From: Cupriavidus taiwanensis
GTDB lineage: Bacteria; Pseudomonadota; Gammaproteobacteria; Burkholderiales; Burkholderiaceae
Length of the DNA: 64,000 bases
Assembly: GCF_900250075.1 (NCBI RefSeq)
Contig: NZ_LT977070.1
Span: forward strand, 3,080,894-3,144,893
Direction: 5' to 3'
A program made the translations under genes and the position numbers. The notes under the pieces are model-generated. The model was not told the origin of the DNA, made no database searches, and worked only from the letters and a program-made list of their open reading frames with translations. Below, one piece after another: positions 21,377 to 29,463 of the stretch; positions within the stretch are counted from its first letter, which is position 1, and every line of letters begins with the position of its first letter.

Positions 21377-21633
21377 AGGCAGTACCCGCCTGTCCCGCCA
21401 TTCCGCTGGCCGGCCGCCGGTGCTACGCTGAAACCGGAGCCCGTGCCCGCCGGGCATGATGAGCATTTTTGATCGGCCCGGCATGCCGAATTCACGTCCG
21501 GCGTGGTGCCCGCGCCAGGTGGCCTGCGCTATAGTCACCCGTCCCCCGCGCCGGCACTGCACCGCCGCGGCCGGCAGGCCGGCAAACGATCATTACAGGC
21601 CGCCCCGCCCAGGAGACCCCACAGGAGTCGTTC
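21377..21633 (+). other. Intergenic region before glcD
   Basis: A 257-bp gap with no gene. It is the likely promoter region of the glc operon. A TATAGT hexamer at 21530-21535 could be a -10 box about 100 bp before the ATG, but I see no matching -35. No terminator hairpin for the upstream acetyltransferase gene is evident. Confidence 0.35.
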
Positions 21634-23154
21634 ATGAATGCCCCGCACGAAGCCCAAACCCTCGCTCCCGGCGCCGCCGACACTCCGGCCACGGCCGACG
21701 GCCGTCGCGACGCGCTGCTGGCCGGCCTGGCGCAGATCCTGCCCGATGCCGCGGTGCTGTGGAAGCCGGAAGACACCGTGCCCTATGAATGCGACGGCCT
21801 GGCCGCGTACCGCCAGGTGCCGATGGCGGTAGCACTGCCCGACACCGAGGAGCAGGTCTGCGCCATCCTGCGGCTGTGCCACCAGCTGGGCGTGCCGGTG
21901 GTGCCGCGCGGCGCCGGCACCAGCCTGTCGGGCGGCGCCATGCCGATCGCCGAGGGCCTGGTGCTGTCGCTGGCCAAGTTCAAGCGCATCCTGGCGGTCG
22001 ATCCGTATGCGCGCACCGCGGTGGTCCAGCCGGGCGTGCGCAACCTGGCGATCTCGGACGCCGCCGCGCCGCACAACCTGTACTACGCGCCCGACCCGTC
22101 GTCGCAGATCGCCTGCACCATCGGCGGCAACGTCAGCGAGAACTCCGGCGGCGTGCACTGCCTGAAGTACGGCCTGACCGTGCACAACGTGCTGCGCGTG
22201 CGCGCGGTGACGATGTCGGGCGAGGTGGTGGTGTTCGGCTCCGAGGCCCCCGATGCGCCCGGGCTGGACCTGCTGGCCGTGCTGATCGGCTCCGAGGGCA
22301 TGCTGGCGGTAGTGACCGAGGTCACCGTGCGCCTGATCCCCAAGCCGCAGCTGGCGCAGGTGATCATGGCCTGCTTCGACGATGTCGAGAAAGGCGGCAA
22401 CGCGGTCGCCGACGTGATCGCCGCGGGCATCATCCCGGCCGGGCTGGAAATGATGGACAAGCCCGCCACCGCCGCGGTCGAGCAGTTCGTGCATGCGGGC
22501 TATGACCTCGATGCCGCCGCGATCCTGCTGTGCGAGTCCGACGGCACGCCCGAGGAAGTGGCCGAGGAGATCGAGCGCATGAGCGCGGTGCTGACGGCAT
22601 CGGGCTGCACCCGCATCGTGGTCTCGCAGAACGAGGCCGAGCGCCTGCGCTTCTGGAGCGGCCGCAAGAACGCCTTCCCCGCGGCCGGGCGGATCTCGCC
22701 CGACTATTACTGCATGGACGGCACCATCCCGCGCAAGCACATCGGCACGCTGCTCAAGCGCATCGAGGCCATGGAGGTGAAGTACGGGCTGCGCTGCATC
22801 AACGTGTTCCATGCCGGCGACGGCAACATGCACCCGCTGGTGCTGTTCGACGGCGGCGACGTGGACGAGTGGCACCGCGCCGAGCTGTTCGGCGCCGACA
22901 TCCTGGAAACCTGCGTCGAGCTGGGCGGCACCGTCACCGGCGAGCACGGCGTGGGCGTGGAAAAGCTCAACTCCATGTGCGTGCAGTTCTCGACCGCGGA
23001 GCGCGACGCCTTCTTCGGCGTCAAGGCCGCCTTCGACCCGGCGCGGCTGCTCAACCCCGACAAGGCCATCCCGACGCTGGCGCGCTGCGCCGAATACGGC
23101 AAGATGCACGTGAAGAAGGGCCTGCTGCCGCATCCCGAGTTGCCGCGCTTCTGA
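21634..23154 (+). CDS. glcD: Glycolate dehydrogenase, FAD-linked subunit GlcD
   Basis: FAD subunit of the membrane-associated glycolate dehydrogenase that oxidises glycolate to glyoxylate and passes electrons to the quinone pool. The 506-residue protein has the PCMH FAD-binding fold (VVPRGAGTSLSGGAMP, CTIGGNVSENSGGVHCLKYG, IGSEGMLAVVTEVT) and the cap domain (VFHAGDGNMHPL, TGEHGVGVEKL). AGGAG precedes the ATG. glcE and glcF follow on the same strand, with an ion-channel gene placed between glcD and glcE. In Cupriavidus this enzyme serves salvage of phosphoglycolate formed by Rubisco; that statement is established for the genus, not shown here. Confidence 0.93.
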   Translation: MNAPHEAQTLAPGAADTPATADGRRDALLAGLAQILPDAAVLWKPEDTVPYECDGLAAYRQVPMAVALPDTEEQVCAILRLCHQLGVPVVPRGAGTSLSGGAMPIAEGLVLSLAKFKRILAVDPYARTAVVQPGVRNLAISDAAAPHNLYYAPDPSSQIACTIGGNVSENSGGVHCLKYGLTVHNVLRVRAVTMSGEVVVFGSEAPDAPGLDLLAVLIGSEGMLAVVTEVTVRLIPKPQLAQVIMACFDDVEKGGNAVADVIAAGIIPAGLEMMDKPATAAVEQFVHAGYDLDAAAILLCESDGTPEEVAEEIERMSAVLTASGCTRIVVSQNEAERLRFWSGRKNAFPAAGRISPDYYCMDGTIPRKHIGTLLKRIEAMEVKYGLRCINVFHAGDGNMHPLVLFDGGDVDEWHRAELFGADILETCVELGGTVTGEHGVGVEKLNSMCVQFSTAERDAFFGVKAAFDPARLLNPDKAIPTLARCAEYGKMHVKKGLLPHPELPRF

Positions 23155-23162
23155 GCCCAGCC

Positions 23163-24086
23163 ATGCGAGACGATCCCCGCCGGCGCCAGCACCAGGAAGC
23201 CGTGGTGCGCCAGCGCCTGGGCCAGCCCGAGGCCGGCTGGCGCCAGCGCTGGTACACCATCATCTTCGAGGCCGATACGCGCGAAGGGCGCATCTTCGAT
23301 GTCGCGCTGCTGATCGCCATCGTCACCAGCGTGATGATCGTGATGCTCGACAGCCTGCCCGCGTTGAACCAGCGCGCGGGCGGGGTATTCACGGCGCTGG
23401 AATGGATATTCACGCTGCTGTTCACGGCCGAGTACGCCATGCGCCTGATGGTGGTGCGGCGGCCGTGGCGCTATGCGCTGAGCTTCTACGGCGTCATCGA
23501 CTTCATCTCGATCATGCCGACCTGGCTGGCGTTCTTCGTGCCGGAACTGCATTTCCTGATCGACGTGCGGCTGCTGCGGCTGCTGCGCGTGTTCCGGATC
23601 CTGAAGCTGACCGTGTACTTCGAGGAAGCCGAGATCCTGTACCGCGCGCTGGTCAACAGCCGGCGCAAGATCTTCGTGTTCCTGGCCGCGGTGTTCATCA
23701 TCACCGTGATCCTCGGCACCGTGATGTACGTGGTCGAGGGCCCGGAGCACGGCTTCCACAGCATCCCGGTCAGCATGTACTGGGCCGTGGTGACGCTGAC
23801 CACCACCGGCTTCGGCGACATGGTGCCGAAGACGCCGCTGGGGCAGTTCATCACCTCGCTGACGATCCTGCTGGGCTACGGCATCATCGCCTTTCCCACC
23901 GGCATCGTCGGCGCCGAGCTGGCCGCCAGCATCATGAAGCGGCCACTGACGACCCGCACCTGCACCCATTGCCTGACCGAGGGGCACGAGCCCGACGCAC
24001 AGTATTGCAAGCACTGCGGCAGCCAGCTGCCGGCCTATCAGAACGACCGGCCTGAAGTCCCGGGCGGCCGCGACGGCTCGACCTGA
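23163..24086 (+). CDS. Voltage-gated-type ion (potassium) channel with C-terminal zinc ribbon
   Basis: Six-helix cation channel of 307 residues. S1 lies near 40-62, S2-S3 near 78-125, and an S4-like helix at about 130-150 has regularly spaced arginines (RLLRLLRVFRILK). S5 lies near 168-190. The pore filter reads TLTTTGFGDMVP, followed by S6 (ILLGYGIIAFPTGIVGAE). After S6 there is a small CxxC...CxxC segment (CTHCLTEG, then CKHCGSQL), a predicted zinc ribbon, instead of the large RCK domain of many bacterial K+ channels. It begins 8 bp after glcD and ends 41 bp before glcE, so it is embedded in the glycolate operon. GFGD is a common variant of GYGD and fits K+ selectivity. Confidence 0.85.
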   Translation: MRDDPRRRQHQEAVVRQRLGQPEAGWRQRWYTIIFEADTREGRIFDVALLIAIVTSVMIVMLDSLPALNQRAGGVFTALEWIFTLLFTAEYAMRLMVVRRPWRYALSFYGVIDFISIMPTWLAFFVPELHFLIDVRLLRLLRVFRILKLTVYFEEAEILYRALVNSRRKIFVFLAAVFIITVILGTVMYVVEGPEHGFHSIPVSMYWAVVTLTTTGFGDMVPKTPLGQFITSLTILLGYGIIAFPTGIVGAELAASIMKRPLTTRTCTHCLTEGHEPDAQYCKHCGSQLPAYQNDRPEVPGGRDGST

Positions 24087-24127
24087 CCCTGGGCCTCGCC
24101 ATGACACCTTCCCCATCTCGCACGACT

Positions 24128-25231
24128 ATGCAAGCCACCCTCGACGCCTTCCGCGACGCCGTCAGGCAAGCCACCGAGACCCGCACCCCGCTGCGGCTGC
24201 GCGGCGGCGGCAGCAAGGACTTCTACGGCCAGCCGCCGCAAGGCCAGTTGCTGGACACGCGCGCCTACACCGGCATCGTCGACTACGACCCGGCCGAACT
24301 GGTGATCACCGCGCGCTGCGGCACGCCGCTGGCCGAGGTCGAGGCCGCGCTGGCGGAAAAGCGCCAGATCCTCGCGTTCGAGCCGCCCCACTTCGCGCTG
24401 CCCGGCCAGCCCAGCGTGGCGACGCTGGGCGGCGCCGTCGCCGCCGGCTTGTCGGGCCCGCGCCGGCAGGCGGTGGGCGCGCTGCGCGACTTCGTGCTGG
24501 GCGCGCAGCTGATGGACGGCCGCGGCGAGGTGATGGACTTCGGCGGCCAGGTGATGAAGAACGTCGCGGGCTACGACGTGTCGCGGTTGCTGGCGGGCTC
24601 GCTCGGCACGCTGGGGCTGATCCTGCAGGTCTCGCTCAAGGTGCTGCCGGCACCGTTCGACGAGGCCACGCTGCGCTTCGAGATGGCGCAGGCCGAAGCC
24701 ATCCGGCAACTGAACCAGTGGGGCGGCCAGCCGCTGCCGCTGGCGTCTTCGGTGTGGCAGGCGGGCGTGCTGCTCGTGCGCCTGTCCGGCGCCGGCGCCG
24801 CGGTGCGCGCGGCCTGCGCACGGCTGGGCGGCGAACGCCTGGAGCCGGCGCCCGCCGCCGCGCTGTGGCAGTCGCTGCGCGAGCAGACCCACCCGTTCTT
24901 TGCCCCGGCCCACGCGGGCCGCGCGCTGTGGCGACTGGCGGTGCCCACCGTGGCCGCGCCGCTGGCGCTGCCCGGCGAACAGCTGGTCGAATGGGGCGGC
25001 GGCCAGCGCTGGTGGCTGCCCGAAGAGGGCTCCGCCAAGGCCGACGCCGAAAGCGTGCGCGCGGTGGCCCAGGCCGCCGGCGGCCATGCCACGCTGTTTC
25101 GCCACGGCGACAAGTCGATGGGCGTGTTCACGCCGCTGGCGTCGCCGCTGGCCGCGATCCATCGCCGCCTGAAAGAGACCTTCGACCCGGCGGGCATCTT
25201 CAATCCGCAGCGCATGTACCCTGGGCTCTGA
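24128..25231 (+). CDS. glcE: Glycolate dehydrogenase, FAD-binding subunit GlcE
   Basis: Second flavin-domain subunit of glycolate dehydrogenase, 367 residues from the ATG at 24128 (MQATLDAFRD); an ATG at 24101 would add nine residues and is equally possible. It carries the short PCMH domain (RLRGGGSKDFYG, GQPSVATLGGAVAAGLSGPRR, NVAGYDVSRLLAGSLGTLG) and a C-terminus ending FDPAGIFNPQRMYPGL, the usual GlcE ending. It is needed with GlcD and GlcF for activity in E. coli. glcF starts 41 bp downstream. Confidence 0.92.
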   Translation: MQATLDAFRDAVRQATETRTPLRLRGGGSKDFYGQPPQGQLLDTRAYTGIVDYDPAELVITARCGTPLAEVEAALAEKRQILAFEPPHFALPGQPSVATLGGAVAAGLSGPRRQAVGALRDFVLGAQLMDGRGEVMDFGGQVMKNVAGYDVSRLLAGSLGTLGLILQVSLKVLPAPFDEATLRFEMAQAEAIRQLNQWGGQPLPLASSVWQAGVLLVRLSGAGAAVRAACARLGGERLEPAPAAALWQSLREQTHPFFAPAHAGRALWRLAVPTVAAPLALPGEQLVEWGGGQRWWLPEEGSAKADAESVRAVAQAAGGHATLFRHGDKSMGVFTPLASPLAAIHRRLKETFDPAGIFNPQRMYPGL

Positions 25232-25272
25232 GCCCGCGGGCCCAGACACCCAGGCACAACTTCCCCCACATC

Positions 25273-26526
25273 ATGCAAACGACCCTGGCCGATTTTCTCC
25301 GCGACACGCCCGAAGGCGAGGAAGCCAAATCCATCGTCGGCAAATGCGTGCATTGCGGCTTCTGCACCGCCACCTGCCCCACCTACCAGTTGCTCGGCGA
25401 TGAGCTGGACGGGCCGCGCGGGCGCATCTACCTGATGAAGCAGGTACTCGAAGGCCATGCCATCACCGAAAGCACGCGCCTGCACCTGGACCGTTGCCTG
25501 ACCTGCCGCAACTGCGAATCGACCTGCCCGTCGGGCGTGCGCTACGGACGGCTGGTCGACATCGGCCGCCAGCTGGTCGACGACAAGCTCGAGGCCGAAG
25601 GCGTGCGGCGTCCCGCCAGCCAGCGCATCGCGCGCTGGGTGTTGCGCGAGGGGCTGACGCGGCCGGCGCTGTTCGGCACGGCGCTGCGCCTGGGCCAGAT
25701 GGTGCGCCCGCTGCTGCCGGGCACGCTGCGCGCCAAGGTGCCGCCGCTGTCGGCCAGCGCCGCCCCGGGCACGTGGCCGCGCAACACGCATGCGCGCAAG
25801 ATGCTGTTGCTCGACGGTTGCGTGCAGCCGGCGATGTCGCCCAACATCAATGCCGCCACCGCGCGCGTGTTCGACCGTGTCGGCGTACAACTGGTGGTGG
25901 CGCGCGAGGCCGGCTGCTGCGGCGCGATCCGCTTCCACACCGGCGACCACGATGGCGGCCTCGACAATATGCGCCGCAATATCGACGCGTGGTGGCCGCA
26001 CGTCGAAGCCGGCGCCGAAGCCATCGTGATGACCGCATCGGGCTGCGGCGCGATGGTCAAGGACTACGGCCACCTGCTGCGCAACGATCCCGCCTATGCC
26101 GAGCGCGCGCGCCGCATCTCGGCGCTGACGCGCGACCTGTCCGAGATCCTGCCGGACTTTGCCGACGACCTGCATGCCGCCGCCGGCGCGGTGCCGCGCG
26201 ACGGCCGGCGCGTGGCCTACCACCCGCCGTGCACGCTGCAGCACGGCCAGCAGATCCGCGGCAAAGTCGAAGCGCTCTTGACCGGCCTCGGCGTGGAAGT
26301 CAAACTCTGCGCTGACAGCCACCTGTGCTGCGGCTCGGCGGGCACTTACTCGGTGCTGCAGCCGGAACTGTCCCAGCGCCTGCGCGACGACAAGCTCGCC
26401 AAACTGCAGGCGACGCAGCCCGAAGCCATCGTCTCGGCCAATATCGGCTGCATCTCGCACCTGCAGGGCGGCACCGATACGCCGGTCATGCACTGGATCG
26501 AACTGGTCGACCGGATGCTGGGATAA
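25273..26526 (+). CDS. glcF: Glycolate dehydrogenase, iron-sulfur subunit GlcF
   Basis: Electron-transfer subunit of 417 residues. Two ferredoxin-like [4Fe-4S] motifs lie near the N-terminus (CVHCGFCTATCP and CLTCRNCESTCP). Two CCG domains follow (DGCVQPAMSPN with REAGCCGAI, and HPPCTLQHGQ with LCCGSAG). Electrons from GlcD/GlcE flavins are expected to pass through these clusters to quinone. It closes the glc gene set. A REP-like palindrome and the LrgA-type gene follow within about 50 bp. Confidence 0.95.
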   Translation: MQTTLADFLRDTPEGEEAKSIVGKCVHCGFCTATCPTYQLLGDELDGPRGRIYLMKQVLEGHAITESTRLHLDRCLTCRNCESTCPSGVRYGRLVDIGRQLVDDKLEAEGVRRPASQRIARWVLREGLTRPALFGTALRLGQMVRPLLPGTLRAKVPPLSASAAPGTWPRNTHARKMLLLDGCVQPAMSPNINAATARVFDRVGVQLVVAREAGCCGAIRFHTGDHDGGLDNMRRNIDAWWPHVEAGAEAIVMTASGCGAMVKDYGHLLRNDPAYAERARRISALTRDLSEILPDFADDLHAAAGAVPRDGRRVAYHPPCTLQHGQQIRGKVEALLTGLGVEVKLCADSHLCCGSAGTYSVLQPELSQRLRDDKLAKLQATQPEAIVSANIGCISHLQGGTDTPVMHWIELVDRMLG

Positions 26527-26549
26527 CATCCCGGCCGTGGTTGTCTCCG

Positions 26550-26573
26550 CTCTCTCCCGCTTGCGGGAGAGAG
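26550..26573 (+). repeat. REP-like palindrome carrying the lrgA ribosome-binding site
   Basis: CTCTCTCCCGC and GCGGGAGAGAG form an 11-bp perfect stem with TT between them. The right arm (GGGAGAGAGG) is also the only Shine-Dalgarno-like sequence before the ATG at 26578, so folding of the RNA would hide it. Confidence 0.8.
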
Positions 26574-26577
26574 GGCC

Positions 26578-26985
26578 ATGCACAACCACGACCGCCCCAT
26601 GCTCCAGACCTTTGCCATCCTGTTGGTTTTCCAGTCCGTCGGCGAGGTGATCAGCTACGCGCTGACCCTGCCCGTGCCCGGCCCCGTGCTCGGCATGATC
26701 CTGCTGTTCGGCTGGCTCGTCTTCGACGACCGGCTGCTGCCCGTGATCCAGGGCACCACCACCGAGCTGCTCAAGCACCTGTCGCTGCTGTTCGTGCCGG
26801 CCGGCGTCGGCATCATGGTCCACGCCAACCGCATCGAGGGCGAGTGGATGCCGATCCTGGTCGCGCTGGTGGTGTCCACCTGGCTGGCCATCGCCACCAC
26901 CGCGGTGGTCACGCGCATGCTGATGCGCAAGCGTTCCGGCTCGCCCGACGCGCCGCCGGCCGACGCCAGGGGAGAACAGGCATGA
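26578..26985 (+). CDS. CidA/LrgA family membrane protein
   Basis: Small membrane protein of 135 residues with four hydrophobic segments (about 8-28, 35-50, 63-80, 92-115). It has the family PVPGPVLGMILL and LLFVPAGVGIMVH segments. CidA/LrgA proteins were first described as holin-like. The ATG at 26578 sits four bases after the REP palindrome; an in-frame ATG at 26599 (MLQTF) matches typical family starts and is an alternative. The stop overlaps the LrgB start (ATGA). Position right after glcDEF suggests a role in glycolate or pyruvate-like acid transport rather than lysis. Confidence 0.85.
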   Translation: MHNHDRPMLQTFAILLVFQSVGEVISYALTLPVPGPVLGMILLFGWLVFDDRLLPVIQGTTTELLKHLSLLFVPAGVGIMVHANRIEGEWMPILVALVVSTWLAIATTAVVTRMLMRKRSGSPDAPPADARGEQA

Positions 26986-27707
26986 TGACGCCGCGCCTGA
27001 ACGAGATCTGGGTCTACCTTGCCGCCAGCCCGCTGGTGGGCCTGACCGCGACGCTGCTGGCCTATGTCTTTGCCTTCCGCATCTACGAGAAATCGCGCTT
27101 CTCGCCGCTGGCCAACCCGGTGATGATCGCGGTGGCGCTGCTGGTCACGGTGCTGACCGTCACCGGCACGCCCTACAAGACCTACTTCGACGGCGCGCAG
27201 TTCGTGCACTTCCTGCTGGGACCGGCGACGGTGGCGCTGGCGGTGCCGCTGTACCTGCAGCTGCCCAAGCTGCGCACCCATGTGTTCCCGCTGCTGGCGG
27301 GACTGGTGGCCGGCTCGGTGGTGGCGGTGGTGGCGGCGGTGGGCATTGCCTGGCTGCTGGGTGCCTCGCCGGAAACCGTGCGCTCGCTCGCGCCCAAGTC
27401 GGTGACGATCCCGATCGCCATGGGCGTGGCCGAGAAGATCGGCGGGCTGCCGTCGCTGACGGCGGTGCTGGTGATGGGCACCGGCATCATCGGCGCGGTC
27501 AGCGCGACCATGCTGCTGAACCTGCTGCGCATCCGCGACTACAGCGTGCGCGGCTTTGCCACCGGCGTGGCGGCGCACGGCATCGGCACCGCGCGGGCGT
27601 TCCAGGTCAACCAGGAGGCCGGCGCCTTCGCCGCGCTCGGCATGGGCCTGAACGGCGTGCTGACCGCGATCCTGGTGCCGGTGATGGCGGCGTGGATGCC
27701 GCACTGA
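26982..27707 (+). CDS. LrgB family membrane protein (CidB/LrgB, PLGG1-related)
   Basis: Polytopic inner-membrane protein of 241 residues, partner of the LrgA-type protein encoded just before it. It contains the LrgB-family block SLAPKSVTIPIAMGVAEKIGG, split here as SLAPKSVTIPIAMG and VAEKIGG, then GIGTARAFQVNQEAGAF near the C-terminus. The plant homologue PLGG1 is an LrgA-LrgB fusion that exchanges glycolate and glycerate across the plastid membrane, and bacterial relatives transport pyruvate. Location downstream of glcDEF makes glycolate uptake or export a reasonable hypothesis. It starts with ATGATG at 26982, overlapping the upstream stop. Confidence 0.87.
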   Translation: MMTPRLNEIWVYLAASPLVGLTATLLAYVFAFRIYEKSRFSPLANPVMIAVALLVTVLTVTGTPYKTYFDGAQFVHFLLGPATVALAVPLYLQLPKLRTHVFPLLAGLVAGSVVAVVAAVGIAWLLGASPETVRSLAPKSVTIPIAMGVAEKIGGLPSLTAVLVMGTGIIGAVSATMLLNLLRIRDYSVRGFATGVAAHGIGTARAFQVNQEAGAFAALGMGLNGVLTAILVPVMAAWMPH

Positions 27708-27728
27708 CCTCCCGTCCCTGACATCCTC

Positions 27729-27746
27729 CTGACAGCACGCTGTCAG
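27729..27746. promoter_or_regulatory. Perfect palindrome, candidate operator
   Basis: CTGACAG, CACG, CTGTCAG form a 7-bp perfect inverted repeat 61 bp before the glyoxalase-fold gene. No T run follows, so it is not a typical terminator of lrgB. The WYL-type regulator encoded two genes on is the obvious candidate to bind it. Confidence 0.5.
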
Positions 27747-27806
27747 CAGCCCCCGCGCATGATGCGAGCTCCTCACTCCCCTACCTATGGAACCCAGGAG
27801 CCCATC

Positions 27807-28178
27807 ATGAGCCAACGTCTGATCAACTGGCTGGAAATCCCCGTCGTCGACATGCCCCGCGCCATCGGCTTCTACGAGCAGGTCTTCGATATCCGGCTGC
27901 GCCGCGAAACCATGAGCCAGGTCGACATGGCCGTGTTCCCGCACCCCGATCCCGGCGGCGCGCTGGTCGCCGGCGAAGGCTACCGGCCCAGCAACTACTA
28001 CGGCACGGTGCCGTACCTGCACGCGCCGGAACTCGATGCGCTGCTGGAACGCGCGGCGCGCGCCGGCGGCAAGACCGTGTTCGGGCCGCTGCGCCTGCCG
28101 GGCGAGATCGGCCGCATCGCGCATATCACCGACAGCGAAGGCAACCGCATCGGCCTGCACGAGCCGGTGGCCGGATGA
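27807..28178 (+). CDS. VOC (glyoxalase/bleomycin-resistance fold) family protein
   Basis: Small protein of 123 residues with the paired beta-alpha-beta-beta-beta modules of the VOC superfamily. The first module opens NWLEIPVVDMPRAIGFYEQVF and the second ends ITDSEGNRIGLHE, the usual metal-ligand strand. I chose the ATG at 27807 because CAGGAG precedes it; an in-frame ATG 48 bp upstream adds unlikely sequence. Members include dioxygenases and small-molecule binders, so no reaction is assigned. A HTH-WYL regulator follows after 22 bp; this pairing is common. Confidence 0.82.
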   Translation: MSQRLINWLEIPVVDMPRAIGFYEQVFDIRLRRETMSQVDMAVFPHPDPGGALVAGEGYRPSNYYGTVPYLHAPELDALLERAARAGGKTVFGPLRLPGEIGRIAHITDSEGNRIGLHEPVAG

Positions 28179-28200
28179 GCGCCATGGGCCACGCTGACCG

Positions 28201-28890
28201 ATGAGCCGTCGCGCCGACCGCCTGTTCCAGATCGTGCAGGTGCTGCGCGGCCGCCGCCTGACCACGGCGGCGCTGCTGGCGCAGCGGCTCGGGGTTTCGG
28301 AACGCACCGTCTACCGTGATATCCAGGCGCTGTCGCTATCGGGCGTGCCGGTCGAGGGCGAGGCCGGCATCGGCTACCGGCTGCGCGCCGACTTCGACGT
28401 CCCGCCGCTGATGTTCAGTGCCATGGAAGTGGAAGCGCTGGTCGCCGGCCTGCGGCTGCTGAAGGCCTGGGGCGGCGGCGCGCTCGCCGCCGCGGCCGAT
28501 CCCGCGCTGGAGAAGCTGATGGCGGCGCTGCCGCCGCCGCGCCGGCTGGCGGCGCAGCAAAGCCGCGTGTTTGCGCCCGAATACGTCAACCAGGCGCATG
28601 TGCGCGAGGCCTTCGACGTGGTGCATGGCGCGCTGGGCGCACACAAGCTGCTGCGGCTCGACTACTGCGACGTGCAGCAGCGCATCACCGAACGCGTAGT
28701 GATGCCGCTGGGGCTGTTCTTCTGGGGCAATGCCTGGCTGCTGGCGACCTGGTGCACCACGCGCGAGGACTACCGCAGCTTCCGGCTGGACCGCTGCCGC
28801 GCCATCCGCATGCTCGACGATCAGTTCCACGAAACCCCGGACCGCTCGCTCAACGGCTTCCTGCGCGCGGTGCGCGCCAGCGGCGCCTGA
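28201..28890 (+). CDS. YafY-type HTH and WYL-domain transcriptional regulator
   Basis: Regulator of 229 residues. An N-terminal DeoR-like helix-turn-helix spans about 1-60 (RRADRLFQIVQVLRG, LGVSERTVYRDIQAL). A WYL domain follows from about 135, with RLDYCDVQQRITERVV, PLGLFFWGNAWLLATWCTTREDYRSF in pieces, and FRLDRCRAIRML. WYL domains are ligand- or nucleic-acid-sensing modules. It probably controls itself and the VOC gene through the palindrome at 27729-27746; that is inference from position. Confidence 0.87.
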   Translation: MSRRADRLFQIVQVLRGRRLTTAALLAQRLGVSERTVYRDIQALSLSGVPVEGEAGIGYRLRADFDVPPLMFSAMEVEALVAGLRLLKAWGGGALAAAADPALEKLMAALPPPRRLAAQQSRVFAPEYVNQAHVREAFDVVHGALGAHKLLRLDYCDVQQRITERVVMPLGLFFWGNAWLLATWCTTREDYRSFRLDRCRAIRMLDDQFHETPDRSLNGFLRAVRASGA

Positions 28891-28904
28891 GGCTCAGGCT
28901 GAGT

Positions 28905-29399
28905 TCAGGCCGCCGGGTCGGACAGCAGCCGCTCGATATCGGCGCGCAGCTCGTCCGGCTTGGTGGTCGGCGCATAGCGCTTGAACACCGTGCCGTCGCG
29001 GCGCAGCAGGAACTTGGTGAAATTCCACTTGATGCCCTGGGTACCGAGCACGCCACGCTTCTCGGTGGTCAGCCACTGGTACAGCGGATGGGCGTCGGGG
29101 CCGTTGACGTCGATCTTGGCGAACATCGGGAAGCGCACCGCGAACCGCGTCTCGCAGAACTGCCCGATCTGCTGCGCATCGCCCGGCTCCTGCTTGCCGA
29201 ACTGGTTGCACGGAAAGCCCAGCACTTCGAGCCCGCGCCCGTGGTACTCGTCATAGAGCTTCTGCAGGCCTTCGTACTGCGGGGTAAAGCCGCATTCGCT
29301 GGCGGTATTGACCACCAGCATCACCTTGCCCTGGAACTGCGACAGCGGCACCGGCTGGCCGGCGAGCGAGTTGGCTTCAAACTGGTAGACATTGCTCAT
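28905..29399 (-). CDS. Glutathione peroxidase family protein
   Basis: Thiol peroxidase of 164 residues that reduces hydroperoxides. The active-site Cys36 is in NTASECGFTPQY. The family Gln is in the FPCNQFGKQEPGD loop and the catalytic Trp and Asn are in IKWNFTKFLL, completing the C-Q-W-N set. As in most bacteria, Cys replaces selenocysteine, and many such enzymes use thioredoxin rather than glutathione. I start at the ATG at 29399 (MSNVYQFEAN), preceded by AGGAGT. It converges on the WYL regulator and lies downstream of pilU on the same strand. Confidence 0.92.
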   Translation of the reverse strand: MSNVYQFEANSLAGQPVPLSQFQGKVMLVVNTASECGFTPQYEGLQKLYDEYHGRGLEVLGFPCNQFGKQEPGDAQQIGQFCETRFAVRFPMFAKIDVNGPDAHPLYQWLTTEKRGVLGTQGIKWNFTKFLLRRDGTVFKRYAPTTKPDELRADIERLLSDPAA

Positions 29400-29463
29400 G
29401 GCAGACTCCTGTAGATAGCCAAGCATACCGCCACGCGCGGCAATGCGCAGCAAGGCGCAGCCT

